NCBI GenBank assembly: GCA_000708835.1
Contig: DF236983.1
Location: 259,558-323,557 of the forward strand
Length of the DNA: 64,000 nt
DNA from: Klebsormidium nitens
Lineage: Eukaryota; Streptophyta; Klebsormidiophyceae; Klebsormidiales; Klebsormidiaceae
Reading direction: 5' to 3'
The notes beneath the pieces are model-generated. The model was not told where the DNA came from. It worked only from the letters and a program-made list of their open reading frames with translations, and ran no database searches. A program made the position numbers and the translations under genes. This document shows positions 48,669-62,900 of this stretch, one piece after another (the first letter of the stretch is position 1; the number at the start of each line of letters is the position of its first letter).

Positions 48669-50286
48669 TTTACCGCCGCACTTTTGGGAAGCACACTGAG
48701 GTCCAGAAGAGGGCTGGCAACCCTGAAGAGTCGTGTATATAAAAGCGCTCTCAACACGAAGCCTCCAAGAGGGGAAATTGGGGCATCAGGTTGCTCTGCG
48801 GTCTAGTGATCCAGCATCAGTCATGTGATTGTGAAACGTTTTTTTACTGATGCGATCAACCTAGCAGGCTGGTCATGCTATTACTGTGCTGGTAATAAAT
48901 TGTGGTGAGGGGCCACTTCGAAGCTGAGCGTAGTTATCGACTCATAAATGTCACGGTGTGCATGGTTCTTCTCACAGCCGAACTAACATCGTCTCACAGA
49001 TTGGAAACTCAAGGGCGGCTCACCGCAGCATTTGAGCATATCTGTGCCGCTTTCACCTACCATGAGTATACATCGACTTAAATTCTGCATGCATGTCATT
49101 ACTGTTTGAAGTATGTGTAATTGGAGCGTGAAGTGTGCATGCAAGTCCGGGCCAGATATGAAATCGTCATGGTGAAGCCGCTGTTGGGTGAGATTTGCAT
49201 GCGGGGAAGAATCTATAGGAGCAACTCCAGCAGGGTTCACTGACGGTTAAGTTGCGTGGTTATTCGAGTCCTAGAGCTGCGGCCGGAGCGGCCCCGGCTA
49301 AACTTGAAGGGCCCGGCAAGTTGCTTTGCATGACTACGGTAAGTATGTGTGTGTATAGACCCTTGCGCCCGCGCGCAAAAGTGCATGTGTGCCATGTGGC
49401 CCTGCGGTACGTCGCGGGCCGCCTGGCTCGGCGCATTACCATACCGTATGGTACTGTCGGACCTCTGACTGAGGCTGAGTACGGTCGGGGGCGGCCCGCC
49501 GAGCGATTGGATCTGGCGGCCGCGCCCGACTTTATGATAGAATCATTTGGCAGGCGCCTGCAGCCGCGGCCGTCACGGTCATGCACTGCGGCGTCACGAG
49601 CGGTAAGTTTGTGCACGGCAATTGTTCCTTGTCGATCCCCCTTTGATTGAGAACTTACCATCACATTCATGAAACGTCAATGCACAGATTGATGTGACTA
49701 TGTGACGATGACCGTTCATGAGACCATTGTCTGTGCGATCATGATGCAGGCAATCGATTGAACCACGAATTTCGTCATGATCGCTTCTGCAACAGTGCGC
49801 AACGAATAGAACCAACGCGGGCACAATATTACCCTGGTTATTGGCAATCAGCACTTCGACTATAATACAACGTCAATATATGTAGAATTCCAGGGTTGCT
49901 GAGCGCACAAGATCTAGTGTGTGCCAGGTGGATCGTTCTTTCCTGTCGTTCAGTTCAGCAAAAACAATTCTTTCAATCTTAGGACAAAGGGTCGTCGAGA
50001 GAAAATCTGAATGACCAGATTGTAACCTGGCAGACGACAACAGGACTGTGTGCTGTTCTAGGTACTCGTCCATTTTGCAGGGACGTGTTGAGAGTTTATG
50101 GTCTGCTTAGACACTATAAATAAAAACCAGGATGATGGTACTGGAGCAGCATTGCAAACATCTTTATAATACATCGCCCGGACTCCATTTACATCCATGG
50201 CTAAGGCTTAGAGACACATTGCAAACTGACAACTCAACACATGAAAGATATTGACTTCGCTTTAATAAAGATAGGCGCATCGATTA
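48669..50286. other. Intergenic region with one exon-like stretch
   Basis: An open frame at 49252-49650 contains coding-like sequence (RLARRITIPYGTVGPLTEAE, then FMIESFGRRLQPRPSRS) and ends at a GT donor near 49600. I could not join it to other exons or name it. The rest is AT-richer with no gene seen. Confidence 0.35.
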
Positions 50287-50976
50287 TCATGCCGGACACA
50301 TGCAAGCTCTCACCGGCTCACCCCTACAGGAGTCAATACATAGGCAACAAGACATGCCGAAACAGCAACTTCGATTCGAATAGCCGAGAAGCAGCGGAAA
50401 AGCTTTTTTAAAGTAACGGCGCCCGCTGTGATGGCGTGCCTGGAACCTGGTCCTTCTAACAGCGATGGTCGCCCCACCCTCGTCGATTTTAATGACAACG
50501 GTTTTGACAGCGCCACTTGCAGGTAGCAACGCGACAACGGTGCCCAGTGAACCGTTCGCGGCAAATTTCTTAGTGTCGATGTTCGCAGTCAACATGACGC
50601 GCGCACCAATTGCCACCTTTTCCATCTCGAAAAACTTAGGCTCTGCTAGCCACGCAGCTAGTTCGTCCACAAAAGTTGCGTTAGTGTCTCTGTCAATTCT
50701 CAGCACCTCGGCAGACGTGAATTTTTTGCGAAGAATCTTTTCGTTGAACCGCTGCGTCGATTCGAAGACGGGCTCTAGAAGCAACTGAACTCTCCCCAAC
50801 TTTTTGCCGAGTTGGCCTTCGGCGGCATCGGTCTCGCTTCCTTCACCGTCGCCTTCGCAGCGACCGCCGTTGTCCTTCCTGTGGTCTGCTCGGACAATTC
50901 CGTGCAAAGTGGTCCGCAGAGCGGGCACCTGTGGATGAACCAAAAGAAGAGTGAATGCCGTCTCTTGGGAGTTCAC
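50287..50976 (-). pseudogene. PIF1-like helicase C-terminal fragment
   Basis: The minus frame reads VFESTQRFNEKILRKKF, SAEVLRIDRD, then FFEMEKVAIGARVMLTANID, NGSLGTVVAL and finally AFPLLLGYS. In PIF1 and Helitron helicases these match the segment with the GaxVMLxxNid and NGsxGtV motifs and the start of the FPLxLAyAxTiHKsQG motif. The match stops after GYS, and the normal threonine/histidine/lysine/glutamine motif is absent. No Walker A or B motif was seen upstream. It is most likely a truncated Helitron or PIF1 copy. Its first exon, from 50928, shares its acceptor with a tentative last exon of the USP gene in another frame. Confidence 0.65.
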
Positions 50977-53900
50977 TGATAGCCAGAATGAATCTTATGG
51001 GGGCTTCCTACAAAGTGCTAAGCAGTCTACAAAGTTCCCTGAACGAAAGCAGCAGCGGACGACAGTGCTCAGGCAGTCTTCGTGTGAACCTTTGTCGGGT
51101 TTAAGGGAACTGCAGGCTACAAGACCCCCCCCCCCAACCATCTTCTTGCGCCTAGTGTTGGCGCCATCGGCGGGTTTGTGAAGGACAGGGCTTTACTAAA
51201 AGCAGCTCATTGCAGCGTCCGCTCGAGGATGGTGGCACATAGAGGTGTAGAAGAGCTTTGCCTGGTTACTTCTAGTCTTATTACTTCGGTCACGCTCATT
51301 GAGAAGAGACAGGAGCAGGCGCTGACTGACCTTCTTTCCTGTCCTTGTTCCCGCCCGCGTCGGCTCTGCGTCCTGCCTCTCCCGGGCCTACCCCGGCCGC
51401 GGCCTCTGCCCCTGTAGTCAAGATCAGGGCTTCATTCAGGGCGCTATGGAAGAAGCGCGGTTGGACGCGTTCAACGGGACGAGGGCGGCGACGTAATGTG
51501 ACGCAAGGAAAAATGCATTAGAGAGTGTTCCGATGCTCTGCTTCTTTCCTTCGTGGACCCGTCGGTTACCCTGTTGACTTTCCTCAGGTGCAGCGACACT
51601 TCTTGACAATAGGACATTGAAGAACAGAGGCGCAAACGCTACTGCAGATACGATGCTCGAAGCTGCAGATCTTCAGCAAGACCGCCAACAAAAGGACTGT
51701 CGCAAAAATGAGCCGGTGACCAACTCCAGAAAGAACCTGAGGAGGCAATCACCAGATCGACTGAACAATAACGCCCCTATAAGACTAAAAATCTCATAGA
51801 AAAGAGCTTTCTGAATGCTGTCCGTCGGTCCTCGGCAGAGATTAGTACGGCGCTATTTTCAATAAAAGTGCAAGAAAGTGCTCATTCCAAGTAGATGGCA
51901 GCCTGGACTTTCGACGCACCTGACAGCAACGTTCCGCTCATTTCCTCCCGAGTCCGAATCTCTGGCCCCCACATTTGCGTCCAAGCCCGGGCATGCCTCC
52001 TGTCCGTGTTCTGCTGCACCGCAGGCGGGGCAGGCTTGCCCGGCGTTGGCGTCTGCCGCACGCTCTTCCGCCTGAGCAGCGTTGGAAGCTCCGCCGGCGC
52101 TGCTCCCCTCAGCGCTGGATCAGCAGAGAGGATGTTAAAGAGAGCAAGAGAGCATTCCGGAATTATGGAAAAGACGACTCATCTTTGCCGCTCCTTGTCA
52201 AGAAGGCGTCTCAGAAGACAACAAGTCGAAAGTGCGTATTTTCTTTTCACCGGACTTGCTCAAGAAAGACAAAGCATCAATGGAAGGGTTTAACCGGCAA
52301 ACTGACCACCAACAGCGAAACGCCGTCAAACATTGACGAACTCCTCAGTTGACTGTTCCATGAGGACCATCCACTTTAGGAAGCTATGCTGTTTCAGGGC
52401 TCAAGAGAAGAACGATTCGACTGCTGCCTATCCACACGACCACCAAACACCAAAGCTCCGTTGGGTGCGGTCAGGGTAACCCGAATTCTGTTAGACTTAC
52501 CCCTTTTGTTCGCTCACCTAGGCCACGACGTCAAGATCTCCCGGTCGGCGTGCCACGACAGGACGACCTCCCGAAGGGGCTCTATCACTCGATTCCGCAG
52601 CACCGTTGCGGCATCTGGCCGGTCTTCCCCCCCGAGCAGATGGCGTCGCTCGATCACGGCGCGGAGGGGCGCGCGCGCGATGGCGTACGCATCCGCCAGA
52701 GTCAGCCGGGTAACCCGCGCCTCGACCGCCCTCTTCCAAGCCCATTCCACGCCCCCCATCTCCACACAGACGATCCATCGCCGGTTGTAGGGGATGCGCT
52801 CGAGGTGCTCTGGACCCCACCCGGGCGGTAGACAGTTCAAACCCCCCGTGCTTTTCCGATTCGCGTGCCAGGCTCTGTCCCGTATCATTGCCCCCACGAA
52901 CTGGTCCACAATGTTGTGGAGCGGCCACTGTCCCCCCCCCGGCTTCTGGACGTCCACTCGGAAGCCGTCCACCTGGCGCCGGCCGTTGTCCTTCGAGACC
53001 CCCCGGAAAATGCTGCTTTTGTTTAGCGCCCACTTCAGATTTTTTTCGTAGTTCAATTTTTTGGTCTTCATGAGGACGAAGGAGGCGTCCCACGAAGCGG
53101 TGACGATGTAGTGGGGGCCCCCGGCTTGAATTCTTTGGGCGTCAAGCCCTCGGTACCCCGGCCGAGCTCCCTGCCAAGGCCTGAAAGAGCTAAGAGAGCC
53201 GGTCATGGCTTCGAGCCAAGCCTGCATTTCCGGGGGGCGGTTGAAAGGGACCAAGGCGAACTCCTTGGCGCGTTCCATCACCCGTTGTACCGAATGGGGA
53301 AGCTCCTCGAGGTTAATGCACTCGTACCCGTCGAGTAGTTCCTTGATGTCTGCCTCCAGGGTCCCCCCCTCTTCCAGCAGAAGCATCGTACCCCCGTTTT
53401 CCACCAGGCCCCCGCCCCCCCTTTCGCCGACGTCGACTTTCTCGCGGTGACCAATCCTTCTTGTCAAAATTGTGAGGGTTGCGTATGTTCTGGGGACGTA
53501 CTCGCCTTTCCGGTGGAAACCGATGTTTTTCAGCAGTAAGAGCGTGGGGAGGGGAATCGGGACCATGGTTCTTAACCGTCTCTCCGTTACGAGCTGCGAC
53601 CACCGGCGCCGACCGAGTTCGGACATCTTCTTTAGGTTCTTCTTTACTGTCCCCGGGTTCTCCTCCGCCCAACTTCGCCCCGGAAGCATCACTGCGACAC
53701 CCTCGAAGTGCCGCGTCTGGTCGTCTTTGTCGGTGCGCGCGGGGTCGCCAGCACTGTACGCCGACTTGGTCCACCCATCTACCGGCCAGTTCAGCTCCCC
53801 GTGTTGACCTTCAGCGACTTTCGCGGCAGTCGCTGTTTTCACCTGAACGAACGTTGATCAAGAAGTCTGACCAGCAAGGCAGAAATGTCCAGATTCTCGC

Positions 53901-56900
53901 AGTCCGAACGTTGACTGCAGTAGCTCTCTTTCTTCGTCATGCGGCTGCTTTTTTAAGCTAGAGTTTTGTAGTCAACGGAGCTCCGCTTCAGCGTGACAAA
54001 GAAATGTTCATGGTGATGGAGCATTAAAAACAACTCATACCTTGCCTCCAATAATATTAGGCAGGAAACGGAACTCTGACCACTTGTTTCACACCAGGGA
54101 GTAGTCCAAACAGCTCCACTGACAGGGTTTGCGAAAGATTGCCACTTTAATTTAGAGTTAGGCCCTCAACTGACTCAAAGTAACTGCGTTTTCCAAGCAC
54201 AATAAGCACGAATCGGACTGGTGGGGCTGAGTACCAACTTTCGGTTGCAGCATCTCAACAGCTTTTGTTACGACAGAGTGAACGTCGTTGACGAGCTTGA
54301 GAGTCCGACAGCAAGGACACGTCCGAATTTGAAATGTAGTAGGGACCCCCACGAATTCGCTTCTGGTGCTCGAGTATTCACGGTAACTCTTAAGTCCTGT
54401 TTCAACCATGACGTGTCAACCATGCGCCTCACCTGAAGGCGCACCAGCGCATATAAGAGGAAGATGTCGAGCTTGTGGCCGCTTCCCAAAAGGGCCACGA
54501 GCTGCCGTCCGAGCGCCTCCTCCACGTGACGGACACCATCAAGCTCCATCTTGTCCTCGTCCGACGTGGGGGTGCCGAACGCCAGAAATGGGTGTAGTTT
54601 TAACTGGAAGGACAGGGTGCTTGTGTCTAAGAACTCGGTGCCATACTAAGCGTTAGTGGTCCTTGGCCTGAGGTTTCGACAAGAAGCTGTGCACCGAACG
54701 ACGCTCTTGAAGAAGGAACAATCGGCGAGGTGGAAGAACCTGGCGTCCTCGGTGAAACTCTCAGAAACGTTCGTTTCAGCGCCGATAAGGTTTCTGTTCA
54801 GTCGGTGCTAATAAGATATTGCCAGGAGTCTTGCGGCTAAAAAAAAAAACATTTGGAAGTAAACCACCCATGGGCTCGTCGGGCCCTTCGGTGGTGCTCG
54901 AAATACTGCGCGTGCCGTTCCGTGGGTTCTATCAAACAACTCTGATTCGGAGAATTTACTAGTGATCAGTATTCTCGAAGTGGAAAAACGGAAACGCAAT
55001 GACATCTTGATGAATAGACTGACAGCTTACCTTTCCGGTTTCGTACAGGTAGCTGACCAAGACAGCAAACCACACCAGGGGGAAAGTTGTGTGGTCGTGA
55101 TCAGCCGCTCGGTCGACCGACGTGCACGTAGGGCTCCCTCCGCCATATGTTGAAGCAGCGAGGACCCGGCACCAGGCTTGGAACGTCGCCATCGACCGCA
55201 TCTCCCGCGCAGCCCAGTAGAGAATGGTTAGGAAGTCGATCTGGTCCGTGGGTGACCGGTTCTGGTTGAGCTCTTCGTACTTCGCCCTGGCGTTGGACCC
55301 AGATGCCCACGTCTCGGCGCCGCCGCGAAGCCACCGCAGGAGCTCTCCTTCGATGCCCCCGGCCTGAAAGTCATATCTGTGGGCTGCAAGAGGGTGCGCA
55401 GACACACGATTCAGGTTATTCAGCCCTTGCACTCGAAATGAAGCAGCTTCTTGCTCGCGGACGGGTAGGCCTTTTAAACCCGAGCCCCCGTTGACATTCT
55501 GCTGTCCTCCCCAGAAAGCGGCCCCAGACTCAACAAAGCTTGACTGGGTAATCTCGACTGGAAGGTGTTACAAGTTCGATGGAGAAGGCACAGTGACAGG
55601 AGGACTCCAAAAGTTTCTTCTGACCGGATATCATGAGAGATAGGAGTATCGCACCAGTTGGCTTAGAGGTGCTCCTGGGCCAGTCGGTGTATTCCAGGCG
55701 ACGTGGAATTTTGAACGTTGACTCGCCAGCTAAGCACGTTCTCCATATTGTATCAGACAAGAGATCTAGCGCCGAAGTTTAATGTCACTTTCTATCTGTG
55801 TCATTCGGTGTGGGCATTCGACAACTTCTATACTAACCAGCATGCAGATCGCACGATAGTTACTTTACCTTGTATTCCGAAGGCTCCAAGATATCTGGGG
55901 AGGTCGTCGACGTCAATGTCGACCCAGTCGACGATTTCATTTCCGCGAAACAGAGGTAGCGTAAGATAGCGAAGAAGCCCGAGGAGGCGAAGGTGGAGGA
56001 AGAACTGTGGAAGATGCAAGCAGTGTTTCCAAATATGGGCATGTTCGAGTTTTCCTGCGGTTCCAAGAAGCTGATTCGGGCTGTCAGATCCGGTGCGAAC
56101 CATCTGATCTTTGGCGTACGTGAAGAGTTCTGCATGACAAGGAAAAGCTTTGGAGAAAAGTCGTCAACACAAAACCAGAGCCTGACTGACTGCGGCACCT
56201 TCAGAAAACGTTGTTGATGATGATGATGATGATGATGATGCCAAGGAGACGACTCTGTGTCCAGCCGACAGCCGTCTTGCACCATCGTTAACAGGATCTG
56301 ACGCAATAATCGATGCCCTTGAAATCCTCCACGTTGTGTACAGTAAGTCAACGTCACGCACCGCCCAGATGAGGAAGAAGAACCCCTCGGACTCGTGAGC
56401 ATGTTGGTATGCCTGGTGCCCGTCTTCTGGAACCTTCTCCCTCGTTGGGTACTCGTTCTGTGCCGCGTCCTCATCGTCTGCTGCACCACTGCCAGGCTCG
56501 GGTGGCTTCTCCTGAGCTTTGCGTCTTGCTTCTTCCCCGACCTGCGCCAACGAGATGCTTCTTGTGTTACTGATGGCACCAGCTTGTCAGCAAAGCATGC
56601 CAGATGCTTTCTGGAGGCAGACACGACTTGCATGATCCAAAGGGCCGCCTTGCTTCTAGCGTTCTATAGGAGATACTGTAAAACATCACCTTCTGCCGAT
56701 CGCACTCCCGTCCAACGGATGCTTCAGCCTCAATCTCAAGTAGGAATGTTTTGTACAAGGCAATCCACGGCACCAGAAAGAACTTACTCGTTTGGCAGCC
56801 ATGGCCTCCCAAGGCTCTCCAGAAGCTGCCGGAGGCGTCCACCTAGCCCCCCCAGGTCCCACGCCCCCGTTCAAACCCCAGCTCTCGTCGAGCCCGGGTC

Positions 56901-59900
56901 TCTCCTCGATGAGACGTTGCTTCCAATCGTCCGCCCCTTCGCTACCCGCCCTCGACGCGTCTTCCTCGCGCAGACGTTCCCCTCCGCTTGCAATGTCGAC
57001 GGAATCCCCGTCCCCGCCGGAGGCCGCGTGCCGCCGAGTTACGCGCTGAGGCCGAGCTTGCTCTCGTGGTCGCCCACTCGTCCGCCTCTGGGGGCTAGGG
57101 ACTCCCTCTCTTTGTGAGTCGCCCGTTCGATGCAACCGCCGTTTGCTCCGACGGTTAGGTTTGCCACTTTTCTTTCGGCACCCCGGTCCCGCCTTTCCAT
57201 TACGCACCGACGCTCCTCCTGTACAATCCGCAGCGCTTTTGTCCGTTCCTTGAGACTCTGCGCTATCTCGAGGCTGCTCTTTTGTTGAGTCCCCAACCCC
57301 TCTCTCCACCGGTGGAGCACCTGTTGCCCAGTCAGCCATTGGGACCCCCACGTCAAGCGCGTGCTCTTCAGTAACCCCCGTCCCTTCGCCCCCCGAATGC
57401 CCAACTCCTAGTACGGCCTCTCCCGTTCCGCCCTCGCGCCCGTCGCAACCGGCGACCTCTTGTGCGGCCTGGCAGTCGGACCCACGAGATCTAACGTCAG
57501 GAGGCCTGGCAGTCGCCTGAAGAAGAAAGCATTCGAGGATTCAAGCCAGTTATAAACTTTGCCGGATCGTGGGGCCCACTACTTTTCATGTGTATCTCCT
57601 GAAAGGGCACTCAACGAGGCGCAATTGTAAAAACAGGGAACACCGCAGGCCGTGAGACAAATGTCTCAGGAAACTCAAGGACCCTAGTCCAGTCTTCCAT
57701 TCTGATTTGATTTAGAGTCGATGAAACCTGCTCAGGCCTCAGAATCCTTTGAAGTCCGGACTTATCAATCCAAGTTTGAATGATTCGTCATTTTCTGGTT
57801 AGGGTTAGGGTTAGGATTATGGTAGTGGATCGACGTCGAGATGAGAATTGTAAAATTGGGTTGAGATTTGGATTAAGAATTGGGGTTAAGGTTGACAATA
57901 CGGTTAGGGTTTAGGATGGGGTTAAGCTTGACGATAGGGTTAAGGTCAAAGCGAGTTAAGGTAACAATCAAGGTTCGAGCAGAAAGGTCAAAGTTAAGAT
58001 CAAGGTCACGGTCAAGGTCAAGGTTGGAAACAAGTTCAGGGTTGGGGTTTGAATTAGTGTCAGCTTCGGAGTGGAGTATCGAAACCACCGGCGCTGGGAT
58101 GGCCGTCGTTGCTCCTGGTCCTTGGCAGTGTTCCAGACCAGCTTCAGATCCGCGTTGGAAGATACTCAACGACTGAGATTTGAGAAGACTCGAATCTGCA
58201 TACAAATGATGGACCCAGGCGCGCTGTGCAATGTGCGTACGCTGAGCAGCACGAACAGAGCTGTTCTCCCTACGCCTGCGGTGCTGTAGACGGACCTCGC
58301 TCGACCAACCTCGTCTCCGCTTTCCTCACCTGGAGACCCACTTCTCCGCTCGCCGCCGAAACCACCCCATTTTCGCTCGCCGCAGGCTCCGCTCGCCGTC
58401 CTCCCAGACTCTGTACCCCTACTTTTTCCCCAGATCGCCGTTCTTCTTGTCCTTTGGTTCTAGGGAGTTGTCCCGCAGACGGGCCCGCCAAGTTTTCCAG
58501 CCCCTTGTGGTCCTTGATGGTGGCCCCCTCTTGAACTTGTCGAGCGAGGGACTGAAGCGCGGTCGAGGGTATCTGCAAAAGTGGAGTCGGTGGATGTGAA
58601 CATGAGCTTGCAGGAGGCGAGCGAGAAGGAGAACAATGATGACACATGGGGGACGGATGAGGTGAGGCAACCATAAAACCTTGAGGACGATCGTCCTCTC
58701 AATAAAGAGTTCGTGGTCTCCTTCAGATGAGAAAGAATCCCAGAAAAAGGGAACGCACGAAGTTCAGAGGTCCTCGTGGCGCTGAAACAGCACAGCCACG
58801 TGCAATCAGTAGCGGCCCTCTAAACATGAACGTCTCCTCTGACTGTGGGCGCCGACTTCGAATCACGACACATAGGCAGAGCTCACAACCCGGGAGCGGT
58901 CTTTTTCAGGATTAAACTAGCTTGGAGAGATTCCTTATGGACCGGACTGCTGGAGTTGGCTAGTACGACAGCGGTGCGCTGTTGTGACTGGACCGGAATT
59001 TCCTCTAACACCGAGTACGCAAACGGATGCACGGCCGAACTGGATGTCGACCAGCCGCATGCAAGGACGGGGACCGTTGATATCGGACTACTCTTCAAAG
59101 TTCGCAGATCGCCTAAAGTTGGTGGAAGCTCACCGGTAGCTCTCCATCTTGCTTTTCGTAGAATAGGGTGTACACCTCCCGACTCTCCCGCCGTTCGGCG
59201 GCCATGTACCACAGGAGTTCAGTAACTCGGTCGTCGTCGCATTCGTACCAGCGCCCACCTTTCTGTGAGCGACAGAACGGGAATCAGTCGGCAGTCCATG
59301 ACATAACGTGGACGTAGAGCTTTCAAACGATAGAACCGCAGATTTGACACTTGATGATGCAGGCGCCGTGCAGTGGCCGAATGAGATGAAGCTATCGCGG
59401 TGTTATGCAAATGACTCCGGTAGGGGTCAGCTAGATAGAGTGTCTAGGTACAAGGTTTGCGAAGCAGAATTCGGGAGAGCTAGATGAATCCATTGAGCAG
59501 ATCAGACGGTGACTTCATCAAACGTCATCTAGACCTCTGCAAGCGCCCATGCCAGGCGCTCATCAGGCCTGCTTTCTCCAAGATGTGAGGAGGGTGTGAC
59601 GGTAACAAACATGGACCTCCCAACATACTTGAAATGCGAAGACAAATCCACAAACGGAGGAGCTTTCAAACCGAGCTTGCAACCAAACTGGTAGCTCACC
59701 TCCACGTGGCTAAAGTAGTGGCCGCTGGTTACACGTGCGCCCTTATGAAAGACGGCTCCACGAAGTTTGAACCGTGCGGTCCTTGCCCCGACCACACAGC
59801 CGCTGAGGTCCAGGTCCATTGGGTAAGACACGTTCGTGTGCAGCTTGTGTGACCTGCAGAAACGAACTGTACTGCGTGAGGATTTGCTCCTTACTTGTGA

Positions 59901-62900
59901 TGTCGAACTGGCCCGAAGAGAGTCCCGTGCTCCTCCTGCCTAGGAACGCAGCTTCACAGGCTCAGCTCACACGGCACTGCCTCGTGTTTCTCGAGAGGGA
60001 GAATATTCTGGCACCTAGCGGTCCCGCATCGGAGGCTGATTGCACACAGGATACCGGGGCTCTGTTTCATGCGACGAGGTAAAAGTGTTTTCAGCGCACG
60101 TGCTTTGAAAGGCAAGGTTTCTCACCCCAGCCGGTCTGTGTAGAAGCGCGCCAGATGCACCACCAGGCACTTAGGGAGGTCTTCGTACAGCATCACCCTC
60201 TCGAAGGCGTGATTCGTGTGGCACGTATGGCACGTGAGGTCTGTGAGCCGCTCAGATTTGCACTTGCGGATGAAGCAGTCCTCAAGGCGGACGGCATCGC
60301 CGGTGACGTAAGCGTCGGTCGGCAGCGGCACGTGGATGAGGGAGGATACCTCCTTCACTTCGTCCGAAGTATTTCGACACTGGTCGCTGAACGTAAAGCG
60401 TGTGGACCGTACATAAACAAAAAGAAGAAGCAATTCGAAGTGATTTGCCTGCTTCAAGGAACTTAGATATTCTTTGCCAAACCCGAAAGGGCCCAGCAGT
60501 AACACAAGCATTTCTCGTGGATTGTCAATACAGGACGCAGGCTCAGACGAGCACGATCACGTGCACTTGCCAAGAGGCAATTCTTAGCGAGGTTTCAAAT
60601 CACGATACGCCCGCAAAAAGATGATACTGTATACAATGGCAAAAAGCGAGCTCTTGATAGCTTCTCCCAACACAACAACTGTTTGTCAGAGGACAACTCT
60701 TACTAACTAGGACGAAGTTCGAACGCCCTACCTAAATTCCTTGAGCAGCTCGTGATAAAGAACTGGGAGGGTGAAAAGTACTAACCAGGAAGTCGTTGTC
60801 GATCAACGGCACGTGAGGATTCTCCCACGAAAGGACGTTGACTTCCAACCAAAGGTTCTGCACAAACCTTGAGAAGAAATCCTGGAAAAGGTCGAAAGTC
60901 CCCCGGTCAAATAAGAACTCTTCAAGCTTGCATGTCAGTTCCAAGTCTGGTCATTGCAGACTGCCAAAGCTGACATACGGCCCTTCACATCCTCTAAAAT
61001 TCGGGCATTTGACAAGACGCAGGCGGTGCGATTTGCGAGATGCCAGGACCAAGCTGGAAAATGCAGGATTTAGGGCGCAGCACGAGACAGAAGTTCCTTG
61101 CTGGGACCGTGGTACCTGGGCGTCCTGTTGTTGTTTCGGTCGAAAGTCTGGGAAGGCCGTTTGGACTGCTGGTACAAGTCGTGTAACGGCTCTGCGTGCA
61201 AGATCCCGATCACCGGTGGCAGCCGCACGTGCGAGTTGTCTGCACATTTGTCGTAAAGACACCTGCACGTGCAGAAGCGTATCTGGGCAAAGACGTTCAT
61301 TCCTTTGTCTCGTTTCCAGTATGTAGACCCTTCGACCAGTCAACTTTGTCTTGGACATGGCGCCAGGCAATCAGGAGGAAATAATATTATACCAGCTGCG
61401 TGAAGGTCGGGTCGGAGAACGCAGATCGCCTAAACTTACTGCAACATGTCCGACTGGCTCTTGGTCGATGAATCGGTGGAAGGAGCCAAATACAAGCAGG
61501 GCCTGCAAGACGGAATTCATGTAGCAGGTGTTGCCGAGGTTCGGCAGGCCAATCGGCGGGAGCGACGCGCCTGGCGGTGCACGAACCTGCAAGTTTGAAA
61601 GCGGACACAAGAGTTATCGTTCTGTCACCACGTAGCTGATGAGAAGGGCCTCCCTTACGAGACTCAGGATGCAACACAAAACTCGGGATCCATCCAACAT
61701 ATGAGACTCGGTACCGTCTATCGCAAGAAGCTTAAGGCAAGCGTGCTCGGGAAGCTTTACGTAGGGCGTGCGCATATCAGGAGAGTAAAGGCCGGATTGG
61801 TTCCACCCTCACTTGAGCATGCTCGTTGGCTAAATGGAACTCTTCCAGGCCTTGCGAGAGCTGTCCCTCTTGAACAGCAGATGGGGTCCCGTTGCAGTCC
61901 GACTTCTGCAGAAAAAAATGACCGTGAGTCCCAGCTCCTCTCTCGTCACAGCCTCGAACGGCACATCACGCTGACAGATATGATCAGGGACCCAAGACAG
62001 CATCAAAAGCGTGCCACTATCCAAGTTCGAAGCTGAGTCTCAACGATGCCGATGCTGAAAGAGTGAAGCGAGTCCTCAAGACAATCTGAAGGCGATAAGA
62101 TTCACTCAAACGACGAATTTATTACTCCAAGGGGGACTCTCACATCAAGCATTTAGGAACTTCAGACCTGGAGCTACAAGTGTTCCTAGTAGGCCCCATG
62201 TCGCGTAACATCTGAGTGCTATAACATTCTACAAGCCTACCGTGGGCATGGGATCCTGTGCAACCGTTGGCGGCCCCGCGCCGTCCCCGGGAAGCAGCGG
62301 GCTTGGCCACGGCTGTCCACCGACCGTATGCTGCGTTGGCGCGCCAGATGGGACCGTATCTGACTCTGCCCCTGCCCAGTCTCGTGTCGCTGCATTCGGT
62401 GCCCCTCTTCTCCAAGCCGCCGAAACTCCCGCAATTTCCTCACCCCCCGAGGCACGTCGGGCTGCCACGTGGCAAGCCCCCCCGCTAACCGTCTGGTCGA
62501 TCGCTTTGCCCTTGCGCGCGGCGTCTCGGCAGGCGCGCGCGGTGCACAGTTGCTCGCACACTGGGCAAAGGCCGGCCCACGTGACTGCAAGCGGGAATGG
62601 ATGCTGGCTCCCTAGCGCGTCAGCCAGGGTGCGTGTGCACGCTGCGTGCCACCTCCGTGCACATCCGTTGCTCTCGCAAGCACGAAGGGGCGCTTTGCCT
62701 GATTCACAAAGATAGCAGACTTCCATTTTCGCGTCGCTGGCGACGACTTCCGCGTACGTTTTCCCCGGGGTCTGACCCATCCGCGCGCGGTGGGCAATCC
62801 TCTCCCATCCATTCGCCCCTGCTCTCGTTGCGCTACTGGTCCCCGCCGCCTCTTTGGCCTCGGTCGTTCCGCGACTTACCCTCTGTCCGCTGCTCTGATC

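Noticed and set aside
58883-59212. Minus frame of 109 residues over the USP end
   Set aside because: The correct minus frame is a different one, giving GRWYECDDDRV and VYTLFYEKQ; this ORF is out of frame.
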